This document shows, piece after piece, positions 39,601 through 53,030 of a stretch of DNA of 64,000 nt; position 1 is the stretch's first letter; every line of letters begins with the position of its first letter. Where the stretch lies: positions 6,375,391-6,439,390 of the forward strand of contig NC_092180.1 of NCBI RefSeq assembly GCF_043641665.1, given 5' to 3'. Origin of the DNA: Enoplosus armatus (Eukaryota; Chordata; Actinopteri; Centrarchiformes; Enoplosidae). The notes under the pieces are model-generated. The model made no database searches, was not told where the DNA came from, and saw only the letters and a list, made by a program, of their open reading frames with translations. The position numbers and the translations under genes are program-made.

Positions 39601-42600
39601 GAAACAACACTCAACACCTAAGTGTCAGTGTTGTGGAGGTCGGCATTATCTTGGACGGTGTCCCTGTAGTTTTGTTCACAGTGTGTGTGTGTAAGGGATT
39701 TACAAAATAAAGATCATGGAGCAATTGCATAAAAATGCAATTTATTGTATTGCACAGACGTTGAAGTCTGAGTGAACTCATATCAGTCGACCACCTAATT
39801 AATGAAGTGAAGAACAAATTAAAGCACTCTGCTGGACTGTTACTGTGGAATAGAAAAACGCTCTGTGGTCGATACAAATGGCTTCTTCAGTTTTGAAGTA
39901 ATGTGGGGAATCCCCGGCCTTTATCCCTGTGGATGTGCCATGTCTCCTGATAAATGAGGATATGTCTGAGGATACACACCTTTTGGCACACTTTAAAAGT
40001 AATTCCGTTTCTCAGAAGGAGAAAACATAAAAGGATTTTATTAACTCAAATCCCATTAAAGACTTAGCTCATCAACCCCTTTCCTAACTGATCTGTTCAC
40101 ATCATTTTTTGAGCCCAACTGAAAATGTCACGCATTTCTAGCAAATATTTAAGTATATGTTGGTTTTGCCGGGCTTGCCTAAAATTTGTTCTGCAAATAT
40201 AGCATTTTGCCCATGTCCAGTTTGGTAAAAATGTGAACATACATTCAAAAAACCTTTCCTTTCTACTATGGTTAAGGTCTCACATTATAAAGCCCCGGTA
40301 TAAGCAACGTGCAGGCATTAATAAAAGGAATTGATATTGTCTTGAGTGAGAACTGATTATTGATTCCTGCTTCTCCAGGTGAGAGAAAGTGCAAAATTTG
40401 GGCCGATGAGCATGTTGGAGAAACGTTGAGGTAGAGTTCAGTTGCTGTTACTCTGTCCATACTCTGTATTTTGAATGTCATAGTTGTGTGCTGGACTAGA
40501 GTAGATAGAGTGATAAATGTGGCTGCCAGTTTGAAGATGGTATAGATTTATGATGGTGCAGCCTGATGTTTGATGTAGAGCTCATTTGCATAGTCACATT
40601 TAATTTGAATTTTGGCCTTTTTGAGCGCTTAAGGAATATTAACATCATTATGCACATTGATTAATGAACCTATTTATCATTAAATGGAATAAATACTCTA
40701 AAAAATTAATATTCTTATGATTTATACATTAGACTCTCACTCATTTTGCTTCCCAATGAATTGCAGTTATAATTTAGTTGATGAGCTGACAACAAAAAAA
40801 ATCCATTCAATAATACCATGTGATTATTCTGTACCATTCTGTTCAAGTAAAGCTACCTTTCTCTACGGTGATGATATCCCACGGCTTTACAATTTTATAT
40901 GAAGCTCATTCTGCATGAACAAGAAATGTGTCCTATTACTGAAAATGCTCAGACAAGTAATTCTGCTGATCTCACATCTGTGTCATTCTGTCAGCTGAAA
41001 ATATGCATCAGACTATTTCATTTTATAGTTCTGGTATAGCTGGAAATGATGAGGCAGGAATTTGGTGTCAGAGATATATATAAACAAGGTATTGTGACAG
41101 TATTATTTCCACATTGCTGTTATAATATCCAAGTGAGATGTGGAGAAACTATCTAAACATACACACAAACACTGTTCACTGTCTAATCAGAGGCACAGAA
41201 CCAAAGCAGCAAAACTGACTGACAGAAAGTGTCAAAAAGGTGTGTTTGATGACGCTGGCAATCAAAAGCTAAACATTTCATGAGTTCAGGAAAGTTGCTG
41301 TAATTGGTTAATAGCTAGTTTTAAAATCCAGCACTATGCACTGGTATATTTCCTTCAGTAACACTCTATGGTGGCACTGAAAAATGTATTTAAGACTCCA
41401 AAAAAACATGATTACAGTCCACAAATTTGCCTGTCAAAATATCTCAAGAAATTAAGACGCTTCGGGCTGATTAGCATCTATTAAAAATGACTAATCGGTT
41501 GACATCTTTTCATTTTTACAGAAACATAAAGGCTCTTAGTGGAGTGATTAACCTTCAGTTAAAGATCAGCCTGAGAGGGGGGCCTGCCAATAGTGCAGAG
41601 TCCTACTGTGGCAGTGCCAGCAAACAGCTGCCTCTCTCCTTAAAACCAGCTCTTATGAACCAGAACTGGAGGGAATTAAAATCATCCATAGTTTTCCTTC
41701 TCCATCAATTCACAGAGAACAACACATGCATACATGGCTGTTGTGTGCACCCACATCCATGACAAATACCAAATTTTTTTAATCTAAAAATCTTACAAAT
41801 TTGTAAAATTAACTTATAGCTAACTTGAACTTTACTGAGGTGGTCCATATGATGTAGTAATTAACTACACATTTAGTGAAGGAGAGGCCACTGACCACAG
41901 CAGCGTTGTCAAGTAATTAATAACCTGCAAAATCTGCAATGATTAAAAAAATGTTCTAAATATACATGAATGAAATGCAAACTGTTTACTTCAATGTAGC
42001 TTTCCTGTAAACAGTGAGTTTGTTCAGGCTTGCATTTAGTGTTCTACTTCATCATGACCTTTTGAATAAATGCAACACAGAAACTCCTTTACACCAGCCT
42101 TTCCTTCAGTGGGACTCTTTTAAAAGGATGCCAACAATAATTTATCATGGATCCACATACCCCTAGCTTGGGCAAACGTCCAGCTAGTAATATAAATTTC
42201 AACAAAATGTCAATTTCACAACTGGTTTGCTCTGCTCTCTTAAAGCACGCCACTGTGTTATATAGTGGGAAACGGGGTAATCAATTATTTTACTAGATGG
42301 AGGGTAACTGAATACTAGCCATACTCTATTGATTCAGTTATAAGCCATCTATGCAGTTAAGCTTGGGAAATTGACATTGAGAAGGACCGTATGTATGCCT
42401 GTTTGACAATGAGCAAAGAAAATGTGCATTGTAGCTACACTGAGAGGCACAATTTAACTTGACATTTACTCTTTAACATCTGCACCTGGCAAAATCCAAA
42501 CTTGCAACAGTTCGCTAAATACAGGCTGAGTGACCAGGCTGAGGAGGGGCCTTGGTTCAATTCATACATTTTATATTATGTGCCATTCTGTCTTTGCATC

Positions 42601-43195
42601 CCTTATCTTGCACCGAGAGGCAGTGGCAGTAGTTTATATGTGAGGAAGTGTTGGGTAGAGGCAGCTGAGGCTAATATAAAGATGATCGATGCTTTGTAAG
42701 CAGGCCTCCGGCTCAATCAAAACAAGGAAGCCAGTTGGCTGATGTACGCCAACATATCATGGACAAAGCCAGCCTTTGGCAGTCTAACATCAGTGATGGT
42801 CACATCGATTAGGAAGCGAACCAACCGTTAGCCAAGTTAGCTTCCCAGCTTGCCAAGATAAAACCTGACTAACCAGCCACAAAGCTAACGTTAGCCAAAC
42901 ATTATTTAGCCATAGTGGCTTTTCTGGTTTAAAATACATTCTGCGAAAAATCGCGATACAGACATTTTCTTGATAATCATACCACTGGGTTGGTTAACAG
43001 ACAGCAAATGAAGCAACCAGACTCTCTGATTGGTATTAACGCCTTAGCTAACACCTACTGATTGCTAGGTGACAGCTGGAGCGAGCGCAACAAGGAAATT
43101 AGCTCCGTTAGCAACGAAAATATTAGCTATCAACCAAAAGCCTACTATCAAATGTTGGTTTGCTAGCTCATCGCAAACAAACACAACAGGCTCAC
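36610..43195 (-). other. csnk1g1: csnk1g1 first intron
   Basis: About 6.6 kb of AT-rich sequence between the proposed non-coding first exon and the first coding exon. No exon or RNA gene is recognised. Confidence 0.5.
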
Positions 43196-43440
43196 CTTCG
43201 CTGTGATAAATCCAGACGATGAGGACACAGCTTGCGTGTTTGTCACGCCAAACGTACACGAGTGCCCGGAGCTTAATGTGAAGGTTTTCGGTTGTTACTT
43301 GTTGTTGCTGATGTTTCACGCTAACAGCGGAGTGTCGTTAGCAGTTCTCTCCATTCTTCGCTGTTCGTCTGTCTTCGCTGCTCGTGAAAGGTTCGAAAAC
43401 ACCGGATGTAGAAACACGGCACCGCCCGCTTCCCCACGCA
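43196..43440 (-). promoter_or_regulatory. csnk1g1: Probable csnk1g1 non-coding first exon and promoter
   Basis: A donor GAAG|GTGAGC ends at 43196 on the minus strand. Upstream the DNA becomes relatively CpG-rich, with an ETS-type accggatg and a GC-box-like ccgcccgc near 43420. This looks like a TATA-less housekeeping promoter. The transcription start is unknown, probably between 43300 and 43430. Confidence 0.45.
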
Positions 43441-43469
43441 CACTTCCAGGTCACACTGATACAGGCTAA

Positions 43470-44520
43470 TTAACTATTAGACCTATTAGACATATGATAT
43501 AATGTTTAACTATTCAAACAATCTCAAACCACACATGGATGGTCAGTGTGCATCACAAAAACCTGATTTAATGTGTGTTGTTTTTGCGGTCCTGGACACC
43601 CCAGGCCCTCTTGAACAGCTCAAAAAAACTTTCCCCAATGTTATAAAAACTTGCTTATAAATGTGATTTTGAACTGATGACATGTTACAGAAGTCATTTG
43701 CTGTAAAACATGATTAAATACAAAATATTTTCATATGCTCTATATGCATAATTGGTGTTGACATGACTTTTTAAGCACCACTATCATAAATATTTGGATT
43801 TATTGGAATTTACAGTAAATATACTGGGATGTGGTTATAAACTCAAGTGAGAGAGGAGAGAAGTTAAGCGTACAAACAGATATTACATTACAAAAATTAA
43901 TTCATACAAAAAGTATTTGGATTTCTGTTATTGGAGTTTTATAACAGTTTGTTCATAAGATGTTTAACAGGGAGTGGAGGTCAAACATGTTCAAATTCAA
44001 TATGTTCAACAAGTATTTTAAGGACTGAAGTTCCTTTAATATGAAAAAGAAGCTTGTAAGTGCATTAACCCTAACCCTTAAATAACTTAAATGAATCCAA
44101 TCCAGAGACCAAGATGGTCCAGAGAGTTTTCTATTTTCGAGTCTCTTCTATTGCGAGGACGCAGATGATTTCAGATTCGCATTTCATTTATCACCATTCA
44201 TTTAGCTTTGCTTTAGGAAAATATACCCTGTATCATGAGCCCGACATACTTGTGTATAGTGTCTGAGTATTTGGACAGTTTATCTACAGTATGAACAAAA
44301 ATACTGGTGTATTCGGGTGTAGTTTTCAACAAAGAGCAACTTGTGATTGACCTTCAAAATATTTCTGAAAAATACAAAAAATGATTGCAATCGCAAAAGG
44401 GCCTTTTACATTTTTAAGCCAAGAAGCCTATTTTTACATAACTCATCCACGCTACTGAACTGAAATGGGTAATCCCATCAAACACAAACAAAACTGACAA
44501 AGCAAACATGAAAACAGAGC
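43470..44520. other. Intergenic region between csnk1g1 promoter and snx1 3' end
   Basis: About 1 kb of AT-rich sequence without a recognisable gene or repeat. The genes on either side are in tandem on the minus strand. Confidence 0.55.
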
Positions 44521-44540
44521 CCAAAGCTTAACCAATCATA

Positions 44541-45663
44541 TTTATTTTGAACATCTACCTGTATAGCATTTTCAGGAAAATGTGTGTGCTAATGCAAAGT
44601 GGTTACAAAAATAAAGCACATTCTTACGTAAATATGACATGACAGAAAAACTACACTTACAAATGCTGAATAAGAAAATAAGGGACCGTATCACTTGAAT
44701 GTCTGTGCCTTTCTGTCATCGTTACACCAATGTATCAAAAAACATGTGTGGTTAGGAATAATATCAGACAGTAGTACTGTACATGTGTACATACATGTCA
44801 ACAGTCATTTACACGGGCAGTAAACAATCTCTGCAGCAGTTCCAAATAAAGTGGGCCTCAGTCTCTGACACAAGAAATCGAAGTACTTAAAACTGTTGTG
44901 GAAGAAATAGATTAATATAATAAACACGATTCTAGCAAATACATCATCGTAGAAAACACCAACAAAGCAATGATTGCATTTTCTCAACTTGCACTCACAG
45001 TAACTTTACATATCTGTTAGCATTTTGTAACAACTCTTGTCAAATCTGAGTTTTAATGACTTCTATGATCTAATATGCATCGTGTGAACAATGTGCCAAT
45101 ACTCCAGGTTAATGACCTCAGTCATCAATAGTGGTATTTCATAAAAAAAAAAAAACGCTTTTTCAACTGTACAATGCATTTTAGTGCATCAAAACATTAT
45201 ATGACATGCATCAACACAAGCTGTTAGAGATTGGAATGACTTACATACGTCTATCTTCTAATGTAAACTATAGACAATGTTACTCTAGGGCAGTACCTTA
45301 GTGTTAACACTTTCATATACTGGTTTAAGCAAGAAACATAAATATATATCCCACTGACAAGACAGCGGGTGTTACAAACACTACGGCCAGGTCATTCTCT
45401 GTTGGATTCCTGCTTTATACCATCTTTAAGTCAAAAACATAAACAAGGAAATGATGCCAAAGAAATGTTGTGTGAATGTGGCAGCTTATTATATCAAAGA
45501 ACTGTACAAGATAAGAGAATACACTATGATTAAAAACACAAAAAGAAAAAAAAGAAATGGATGGAAGTTCCTTGTGTGTTTCAAAATTGTCCTCTCAGGT
45601 CCTGATCAAGAGGTAAAGTGTTCAAAAAAGGCAGTTGGGGTCTTTAAAAAGCCTCCCTCTTCA
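44541..45663 (-). other. snx1: snx1 3'UTR with poly(A) signal
   Basis: Non-coding sequence after the snx1 stop. The only minus-strand AATAAA I found is at 44541-44546, and GU-rich sequence follows it on the minus strand. This gives a 3'UTR of about 1.1 kb. Confidence 0.55.
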
Positions 45664-48600
45664 TTAAGCTATCGCCTTTGCCTCAGGCAGGAAAGCCTCC
45701 CAGAACTTTATGAGCTGAAATAGAAGAATAAAAAGCTAGTTAAAATGTGTTGTCCTCCAATATTTCAATAAATACTAATTATAAACAATAGTTTAAAGTC
45801 ATTATCATAACACAAATAAATAAAAGCATAAAAAAAGAATAAAGAGTAAGTGTTGAATATAATACTTGTTATAGCTAAATGATTACCCGTTGTTGAGACT
45901 GCAGCATTGCCTCCAAATATTTGATTATCTGGCTCTTGAAGTCCTTGGCTTTTTCTTTCTGAAAAGACAAACATGTTGTCACGTCTCAAGATCTTCGCCA
46001 AACGCAAAGTGAGCTGTAGGAATTTCTGGCAGAACTTCATCTACTACAGAGGAGCACAGAGTCTGAAGAGGCCAAAACTCCAGCTAGACTTGTAGTATAA
46101 AGAACGACCACATTTCATATTCTTTAACACTCCGTTATGCTCATCCTCTTTAAATGGCCTTTTAAATGTGCTTTACGATGACCCCGATGGAGGCCACGAG
46201 CCTTAGTCTCACAATAAAGTTTGTTATACTACAAAGTGCGAATGGAAAAGCCATACACACCCAGAAGGTCAAATACACAGTGCCTATAAAGTACGCACCT
46301 TTCACTTCAACATTAAAGGCTCTTTCTCTGTTGATTAGTATCGAAACAAGTCACATTACACCTAATTTGATAAGTGAGACGATAAAACATGAAAACGTTT
46401 TACTTTTTATAGCAATCATAAGACAAACGTACCTCAAACCTGAGGACCTCCTTGCGAACAGTCATGCCAACCCTGTCGAAGTCTCTCTCGTACTGAGTAA
46501 CCCTCGCCTCCCACTGAGGACAAACACAGGAGTATTCATTCCATGATATTTTCCAGTATATTATATTACATTTTTATGAGAAGGAGTGCAGACACCTGTT
46601 ACACGGGATTTCCTTATCTAAAAACAGTGATGCATCTAATCTGAAAGCATAGAGAAATGGGAAACACTTTTATTGAAAATAATACACTGATGGCACTAGC
46701 TGTTGGAGTTGTGATGGTGCTTCTACATCGTTTATTCAGGTCCAGCATTAAGAAACTGGATTCATATCCAACAGGTCTTGCAGTTTTTAAGAGGTGGTTT
46801 CCACCTGGGGCTGCAACTAATGACCCCTTTTCAATATTGACTGATCTATTCATTCTTTTTTTTTTGATTAAATTGATCTTTTAGTCTATAAAATAGTGAA
46901 AAATGACCATAAAAAAGCCCAAAGTGATTTCTTCAAATGGCTTGTTTGTCTGACCCAAAGATATTCAGTTTAGAATCGTATAAAACAAAGAAGAACAGCT
47001 TCACACTTGAGTTGTTCATCAAGCATTTTATTTAAACGATTAATCAATTACCGAAATTGTTGCAGGTTATTTTTCTCTATTCTTGTCACTGAAGATGTGG
47101 CAAATACTAAACAAAACAATATATAACAGACGATGTGAAAAATGAAAATCTCGTCCTTTGACAAGAGCTCCATCATTCTGTCCTGAGCAACAACTAAGTC
47201 AGTTGCAATAAGTCAGCTGGGTGGTAATGGAAGGGTCTCGTAGTCCCTCCAGAACCACATGAGTTCTTTTGCTGCCTGGTTCACTGTAACTTACAGTTCA
47301 AACTAGTACGATCATGGGCCTGTTCGAATTTAAAACGTTGTGAAAGGACTTGTGTTAATGTAAAGACCTTTGAGGCTTGGCTCAGTGCTGCAGCAGCTGT
47401 CTGTTACCTCAGTGATCTCTTCTTTGGCCTGCTGCAGTTTGTCCGGCTTGTTGGCCCACAGCAGCTTGGCCTCGGCCTCCCTCTTCTTCTGGAGCGTGCT
47501 CTGAGCCTCCTGCCATCGCTGCCACGCCCGCATGCGCTGGTCAAAACACCCCTGCGGACATCCAGTTTAGATTAGATGATGATAGTAACACAACACCTGA
47601 TCGTTCCACTCACCAAACAGAACAGGAGAACTGTGACCTTGCACAATGTTGAAGGTTTATCAAAGAGTGGCTTTATGTTGCTCTGACATGCAGGATTCAG
47701 AGAGAAAGTTGCAAATACTGCATTATTGGACATACTGCACACTTGCAGAGACGAGTTTCATCTCAAGCATTAAAATCTCAATCAACTGACACTTTAATCA
47801 AAGTGTGTCACTCAATAAAGTTACAGATATATCCGTACAGGTGATCTTGTACCCTTTACAGTCATTCAAAACAATCATATGATTCAGTAGTGATATGAAG
47901 TCATCATTCTCCGCAACTGTCAAAAACAAGTTTAGCAAATAGTTTTTTTTTTAAAAAAGGTACATTTTCATGTTTTATCATCTTACTAAAACTTTGGATC
48001 GAAGTCGATTAAATGTAACTGATCAGAGAAAGAGCCTTTAAAGTTAAAGTGAAAGGTGAATACTCTTTATGGGCACGCTGTGTTTGACCTTCTGGACGTG
48101 AATGACTTTTCCATCTGTAGTATAAAGAATTTATTGTGAAACATGTTTCAGCTTGTGGCCTTCATCAGGGTCATCGCAAAGCACATTTGAAAGAACATTC
48201 ATATAAAAGGCAAGCATAACAGAAAGTTAAAGAATGTGAAATGTTGTTCTTTATACTACAAGCCTGTACAGATGATCTTGTACCCTTTCTTTTACATGTT
48301 GCTGTTGTATACATAAAAATCAGTTTAAGTGTTTTGTAATTTAAGTTTTATAAGATATCGGTGGCTTAAAATATTTAAGGGATGTGTTTTTCTTTATTTT
48401 AGTCCTGGTATCAGGAACTACTCAAGCTTTACTTTTCCCGATTCTACAGAATCTTTACTTCTTCCTACTGTACATCTACCATTGTGCAGCTGTGAGCTTA
48501 CCCGCATAGCACCAAGCAGGCGGATGTAGTCGGCAAGCAGCTCCTCAAAGATGAAAAAGTCACTGGCTGCCTGCTCCTGATGCAGCTGCTCCATCTTGTC

Positions 48601-51600
48601 CTCCACCTCTGCCAGCTGGGACAGGGCCCGAGACAGAGCTGTGTTGTCCTCAGAGTTTCCCAACATGGCCATACTTTTGGCAAATATGGCCGTGTTCCCA
48701 CACAGCTCTGGTTTCAAAAGAGGAAACAGAAAACATATTCAGTCCACTTGCTTCACCCTAAAAGACATGGCAGCTGAACTGTACTCTTCTGTTTTGGGAA
48801 GACAAAGACGATTCAAGAAAGGCAGATGTAGCTCTCACCCTTCCTGTGATTGACCAGGGAGTCGACCAAGGCATGAAGCTTCCTCAGCTGCTGCTCCTCG
48901 CTGTCCACCTCCTGGAACTTGTCCTCAAACCACTGAGACACACAGCAGAAACATATCAAGAACTGACACAACCAAACTAGTCTAAACTAGTCTAATTATA
49001 AAATGTATCTCCAAATATAGGCTACATGTGCAACAGTCTCCTGACATTTCTAAAACACTTCATCCAGAGTCCCCTTACAGTGTCAGACTCATTCATCTTG
49101 ATGGTCATCTTGTTGACAGCATCTGATGCCTTATTGATCATTTTGAGGAAGCCAGCTCCACTCAGCGTCTGTGTGCTCACTGCTCTGGGTAACTGAAAAC
49201 ACACACACACACAAAATGTTAACAGTTTGGCGATGTGTCATTCTCAAGAATCTAAAATTTTAATCAAACACCAACTAAGCATTCCTTCTCAAGGCACGTA
49301 ACTGAATCTAAAATGGGGATGAAATCATTATCCAGCTTATTGCTGCTAGAAAAATCTTTCCACATCTTAAAATACTCACATCTTCTCTCTCCAAGAACTC
49401 ACGGACTTCAGGATCTTGTAGTAACGTTGGGTGAGACACTACTCTCTGAAGATACCTTCAAAAAAAACACAGAAGCAGCGAGATGAATAAGAAGTAAAAC
49501 ATGCACACAGACATGGACAGAAATGTAGTTGAAAAGTCTTTGGAGGGAACACAAACATATCTGCACTTGGCCTTGTATGAATTTTACTTATCATCTCATT
49601 AATAATGTCGCTGTATGAAACACGTATCCTTGCCTCTCCAGAGCTGCTCTTCTTCTCTCCACAAACTCTACCGATGACGGGTCATCCATTCCCACCTTCA
49701 CTTTGGTCATTCCTGTCGGCCCAAATCACAGTCACGAAAGGGACACATAAAAAGACGGAAAAAAACAACACACTTAAAAAAAAAAGAAAAAAAAAAGACC
49801 TGGGCACCCACCTACGACACTTTTCTCGGGCGGTGGTGGAATGATGCAGCCGAGGAGCGACTGCTTGACCGACAGCTTCTCATAAAGACCCAGGAAGTCA
49901 CTGTAACGCCTTCTCACAGAGAAGGCTTTACTCCTGAACATGGGCAAAGAAGTCTGAAAGCAGAGACAGGGACACGGTTCACTAGAAAGGCACAGACCTT
50001 GAAAAATCAAATAGTGAATATTTAGACACATTAGCAGCTTTAGGAGCCAAGTAAAAATACACAAAATATATGTATCAACACAAGCTTGACAACAGACCCT
50101 GGTGGAAACTTTGTAGGCCACATATGCAGTCATGCCATCTCCTAGGAGGACAGAAACATTGGAGATACATTGAAGATGAGAGTTAATTAGGTTTTAGTCT
50201 GAAATGAATAACAAATAAAAGTTAACTATTGACTGTTATATTTATCTAGCTACTTTGCAAACAACAACACTTGAATGAACTGGAAATTACAGATAGTTGT
50301 ATCATAGTTTATGAATGAAAATTCTGAAAGAAAAAGAGACACTGACCAACTTTCTCAGGGTTGGTGACGGCAACATCCACATCAAAACTATCCTTAGCCT
50401 CTTCTTCCTCCATCTGTGGTTAACGAGAAGAACACAACTCTGAATGTTTGGCTGTAACAGCCTGATTACTCTGCGATTACAGAGTAGGCTTTACAAAAGC
50501 ATGCATGCAATTAATTGTTTCCAAGATCCTAGGAAGCTCAGCTCAGCCGTGGCCTGTACCTGCTCCAAGGAGGTGGGCTGTATGGCTGCAGGGCTCTGAG
50601 TGAACGAGGAGGCTGGACGAGGGCCAGAGGAGGTGGGGAGCTCCTTCCGAGCAGAGCCGGGCTTGTCTGTGCTCGGCTCCACGTGTGCCTCTGGGGAAAG
50701 AAAAGACTTGTGATTAAAGTGTCATCCAAAAAGAAAAACAGATTACGAAAGTGTAGGTCAGACAGGATCACACACACACACTACACACACTCTCATACAA
50801 CAGCACCACTCCTGATTCATCCAAACAGTGCACCGTTACAACTTCACAGTAGAAAAGCTACAGTTTACATGTAAATGACTGTTAATGGTGTGTATGAGAC
50901 TACACACAGATTAATCTATGCATAATGTCATTTCACAAAAACTTATTTCAACATTTTTTAATCTGTAAAACTGAGTGTGACTTCGTTAAATGTGACTGAC
51001 TCTGTTTTATCCCTTTTTAAACTCCCGCTGGCTGTTGACCAGATGACAAGATTTCAGGCTTGGTAATAACTACAGCTGGGTGTCAAACCTCGGTACCTTT
51101 TGGGTTCAGACCTGCAATCTGTCTGTAGCACTGAGAATTGAAAAAAAAGAGTTAAGTTCTGGATATTGACATCGTATTCTTGTTCAGATTGTTTATCTAT
51201 TCTCACCTGAGATCGACCACCACCATGTTATGATTAGTGACTCTGGACTTCTGTGTTGGTGGTTTGGTTTATCAACATCTTTTGGGGGGGGGGGGGGGGG
51301 GGGTTTCTTGTATTTTTTGTATGTTACTTGCTGCTATCATCAGATCACAATTAAATAAATCATCACATTTTTGTTTTTTGATTAAATCTGAATTGAATCT
51401 TATAGTGGGGGAATGGGGCAGTGAGGAGAATCCAACAGTCGGTGCAGATTATCACTAAAGATCATTTTAGAAGTTTGATACCAGTGCCAGCATGATACTT
51501 GAGTTTAGGTACCAATACAATAACAATCCTTTCCTTGGATCCCGTACATTTAACAGAGACAAGTCAAACATCTCAATGTATCAGTGTGCAATGATGTCTC

Positions 51601-52993
51601 CAAGGAGCACCGAGTGCTTTAGTGTTGCACTGACTGAAAACATTTCCCATGAAGCAACTCAAAACATCTTTCTTTCTGCCAAGTAGATGCCCACAACTTT
51701 CAAACTCCACCCCCCAAAGTTTGTAATGCAGGCCTCCTGTTATACATTTACAGTTTCCAAGCCAATTAAAAACAATTAGTCGATTCATTGATGAGTCAAT
51801 TGACAAATGAATCATCAACAAGCGAAAACACTCTCTGGTTCCAGCTTCTAAAATATTAACACTTTCTCCGTTTAATATCAATATGACCTGAATATCTTTT
51901 TGCCAGCTTACAAAACAAGCAATTTGTAGACGTCACATGCAACAATTATTAATGGTTTAATTGATTATCAAAGTAGTCTGTAGTTGTAGCCCCAAGCTGA
52001 GATTACATCATCTGTTTGGTGTTGAGACTGGTAAACTGACCTTGATGTGTAAAATCAGAGGAATGCTCCTTTAAGATCTGCATTAAAATTGTCTGGCATG
52101 ACCTCCAGCTTAAAATAAGTGATCTAAAATCAGTAAGCACTGGAAAACTAAAACTAAGGGGGATAAAACGGACAAAAAAATGTTTATCAAAATAGTCTCC
52201 TAACCAGCAAACAGATCGTTGTCATCATCAGAGTGAACCCCGTTGGATTTGGCAGGCGTGTTGCTGGCCTCCTCCTCCTCACTGAACAGGTCTGGAGGCT
52301 CCTCACTGACCCGGTCCGGCTGAGAAACTCCTCGACTCACAGACGCGGGGTTGTTGTTGCTCTGCAGACAGAGAGGGCACACAGAAACAGGAGGGATGCC
52401 GTCATCTCATGACCGTTATAACGTTTTTACAGATAAGCAAGAAGAAGAAGAAAGGCGGCAGGGTGGGGTCATGCGAGCTGGACACTAGTTAGCAAAGTCG
52501 ATCTTAAATTTCTAACGAAAAATATAAGCACGAGCCGTTTAACCGGACATCGAAACAGGAGCATCTTTAAATTAAAGCACCGGGTGAGGCCGAAAAATCC
52601 AAAAGCAATGTGAAGTTTTACTGACTAGACACGAGTCAAAACGGCAAACTAACGGCAAACTAACTCCGGCTAAGATTATGAATCAATTTCGTTGCTTTTA
52701 CACAAAATCCGTCAACATTAGTCGCCTCTCTGTCAGTGGTCCCCGGTTATTTTGGATGCCATGAACGCGGGTCAGATGAGATAAAGGGGCTGACCTACTG
52801 GCTCGTTCACTTAACGTTGACATAAAACCTCCACACGCGGGTTATAAATCATGAGAACGAGCTGTAAACACACGTTACTGACGAAGATGTCCTCTCCCTC
52901 GTCGCTGTCCCCGTCTGCCATGTCAGGCAGTCCGGCTCCTGGCTCCTCTGTGGCAGGGAAAGGAGGGGGACTCCGATCTGAGCTGGCCGCCAT
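45664..52993 (-). CDS. snx1: Sorting nexin 1, complete
   Basis: Sixteen exons: 52883-52993, 52205-52361, 50560-50690, 50347-50413, 50098-50141, 49812-49953, 49634-49712, 49380-49455, 49079-49192, 48839-48932, 48502-48707, 47408-47551, 46433-46513, 45887-45958 and 45664-45714, with phases joining throughout (fifteen intervals carry coding sequence). The product is 522 aa, the length I recall for human SNX1. SNX1 pairs with SNX5/6 in the retromer SNX-BAR coat and tubulates endosomes during endosome-to-Golgi sorting. The N-terminus is acidic and disordered ([11 protein letters not shown]). The PX domain carries the phosphoinositide-binding RRYSDF (185-190) and PPPPEK (209-214). The BAR domain includes [41 protein letters not shown] and [19 protein letters not shown], ending [16 protein letters not shown] wording and nearby csnk1g1 favour SNX1 over SNX2. 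Confidence 0.96.
46089..46235 (+). mobile_element. Short inverted-repeat element, copy A
   Basis: About 147 bp flanked by CTTGTAGTATAAAGAAC and a complementary ttatactacaa, in the snx1 intron between 45958 and 46433. It shares its interior with copies at 48115-48262 and near 55713-55806. The core here is diverged (cgatggaggccacgag). Confidence 0.65.
46807..47075 (+). mobile_element. Non-autonomous element of the GGCTGCAACTAA family
   Basis: The segment starts ggggctgcaactaatga, includes tctataaaatagtgaaaaat and cccaaagatattcagttta, and ends gattaatcaattaccg...ttgcaggt. This order matches a very common acanthomorph fish MITE that I know by its ends. It lies in a snx1 intron. Confidence 0.65.
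48115..48262 (-). mobile_element. Short inverted-repeat element, copy B
   Basis: About 148 bp with ends ctgtagtataaagaa and ttctttatactacaag, complementary to one another. Read on the minus strand it holds gatgaccCTGATGAaggccacaagctGAAACatgtttc and then aataaa. It lies in the snx1 intron between 47551 and 48502. Confidence 0.7.
51284..51303 (+). repeat. G20 homopolymer
   Basis: Twenty consecutive G within the snx1 intron between 50690 and 52205 (C20 in the transcript). Unusually long for a G homopolymer; length may be unstable or an assembly artefact. Confidence 0.9.
51757..51995 (-). mobile_element. Non-autonomous element of the GGCTGCAACTAA family, inverted copy
   Basis: Contains aattagtcgattcattgatgag, ggttccagcttct, gaatatctttttg and ends agttgtagcccc. 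This is the reverse complement of the family represented at 46807-47075. It is diverged and its ends are approximate. Confidence 0.6.
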
Positions 52994-53030
52994 ATTCCGT
53001 GTTGTGAGAGAGACTGACGTAGGCGGAAGT
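52985..53030 (-). promoter_or_regulatory. snx1: snx1 promoter elements: YY1-like start-codon motif, CRE half-site, ETS site
   Basis: The start codon lies inside AATATGGCGGCC (minus strand), a close match to the YY1 consensus AANATGGCGGC. Just upstream are TGACGTA (plus 53015-53021, CREB/ATF-like) and CGGAAGT (plus 53024-53030, ETS-like). No TATA box is seen. This suggests a CpG-type housekeeping promoter with the start site within tens of bases of the ATG. Confidence 0.5.

Noticed and set aside
43065..43319. 84-codon frame overlapping the csnk1g1 first exon
   Set aside because: It starts at GTG rather than ATG and runs into the intron past the donor at 43196.
44069..44082. Telomere-like ccctaaccct
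   Set aside because: Only about two units; too short to be an interstitial telomeric tract.
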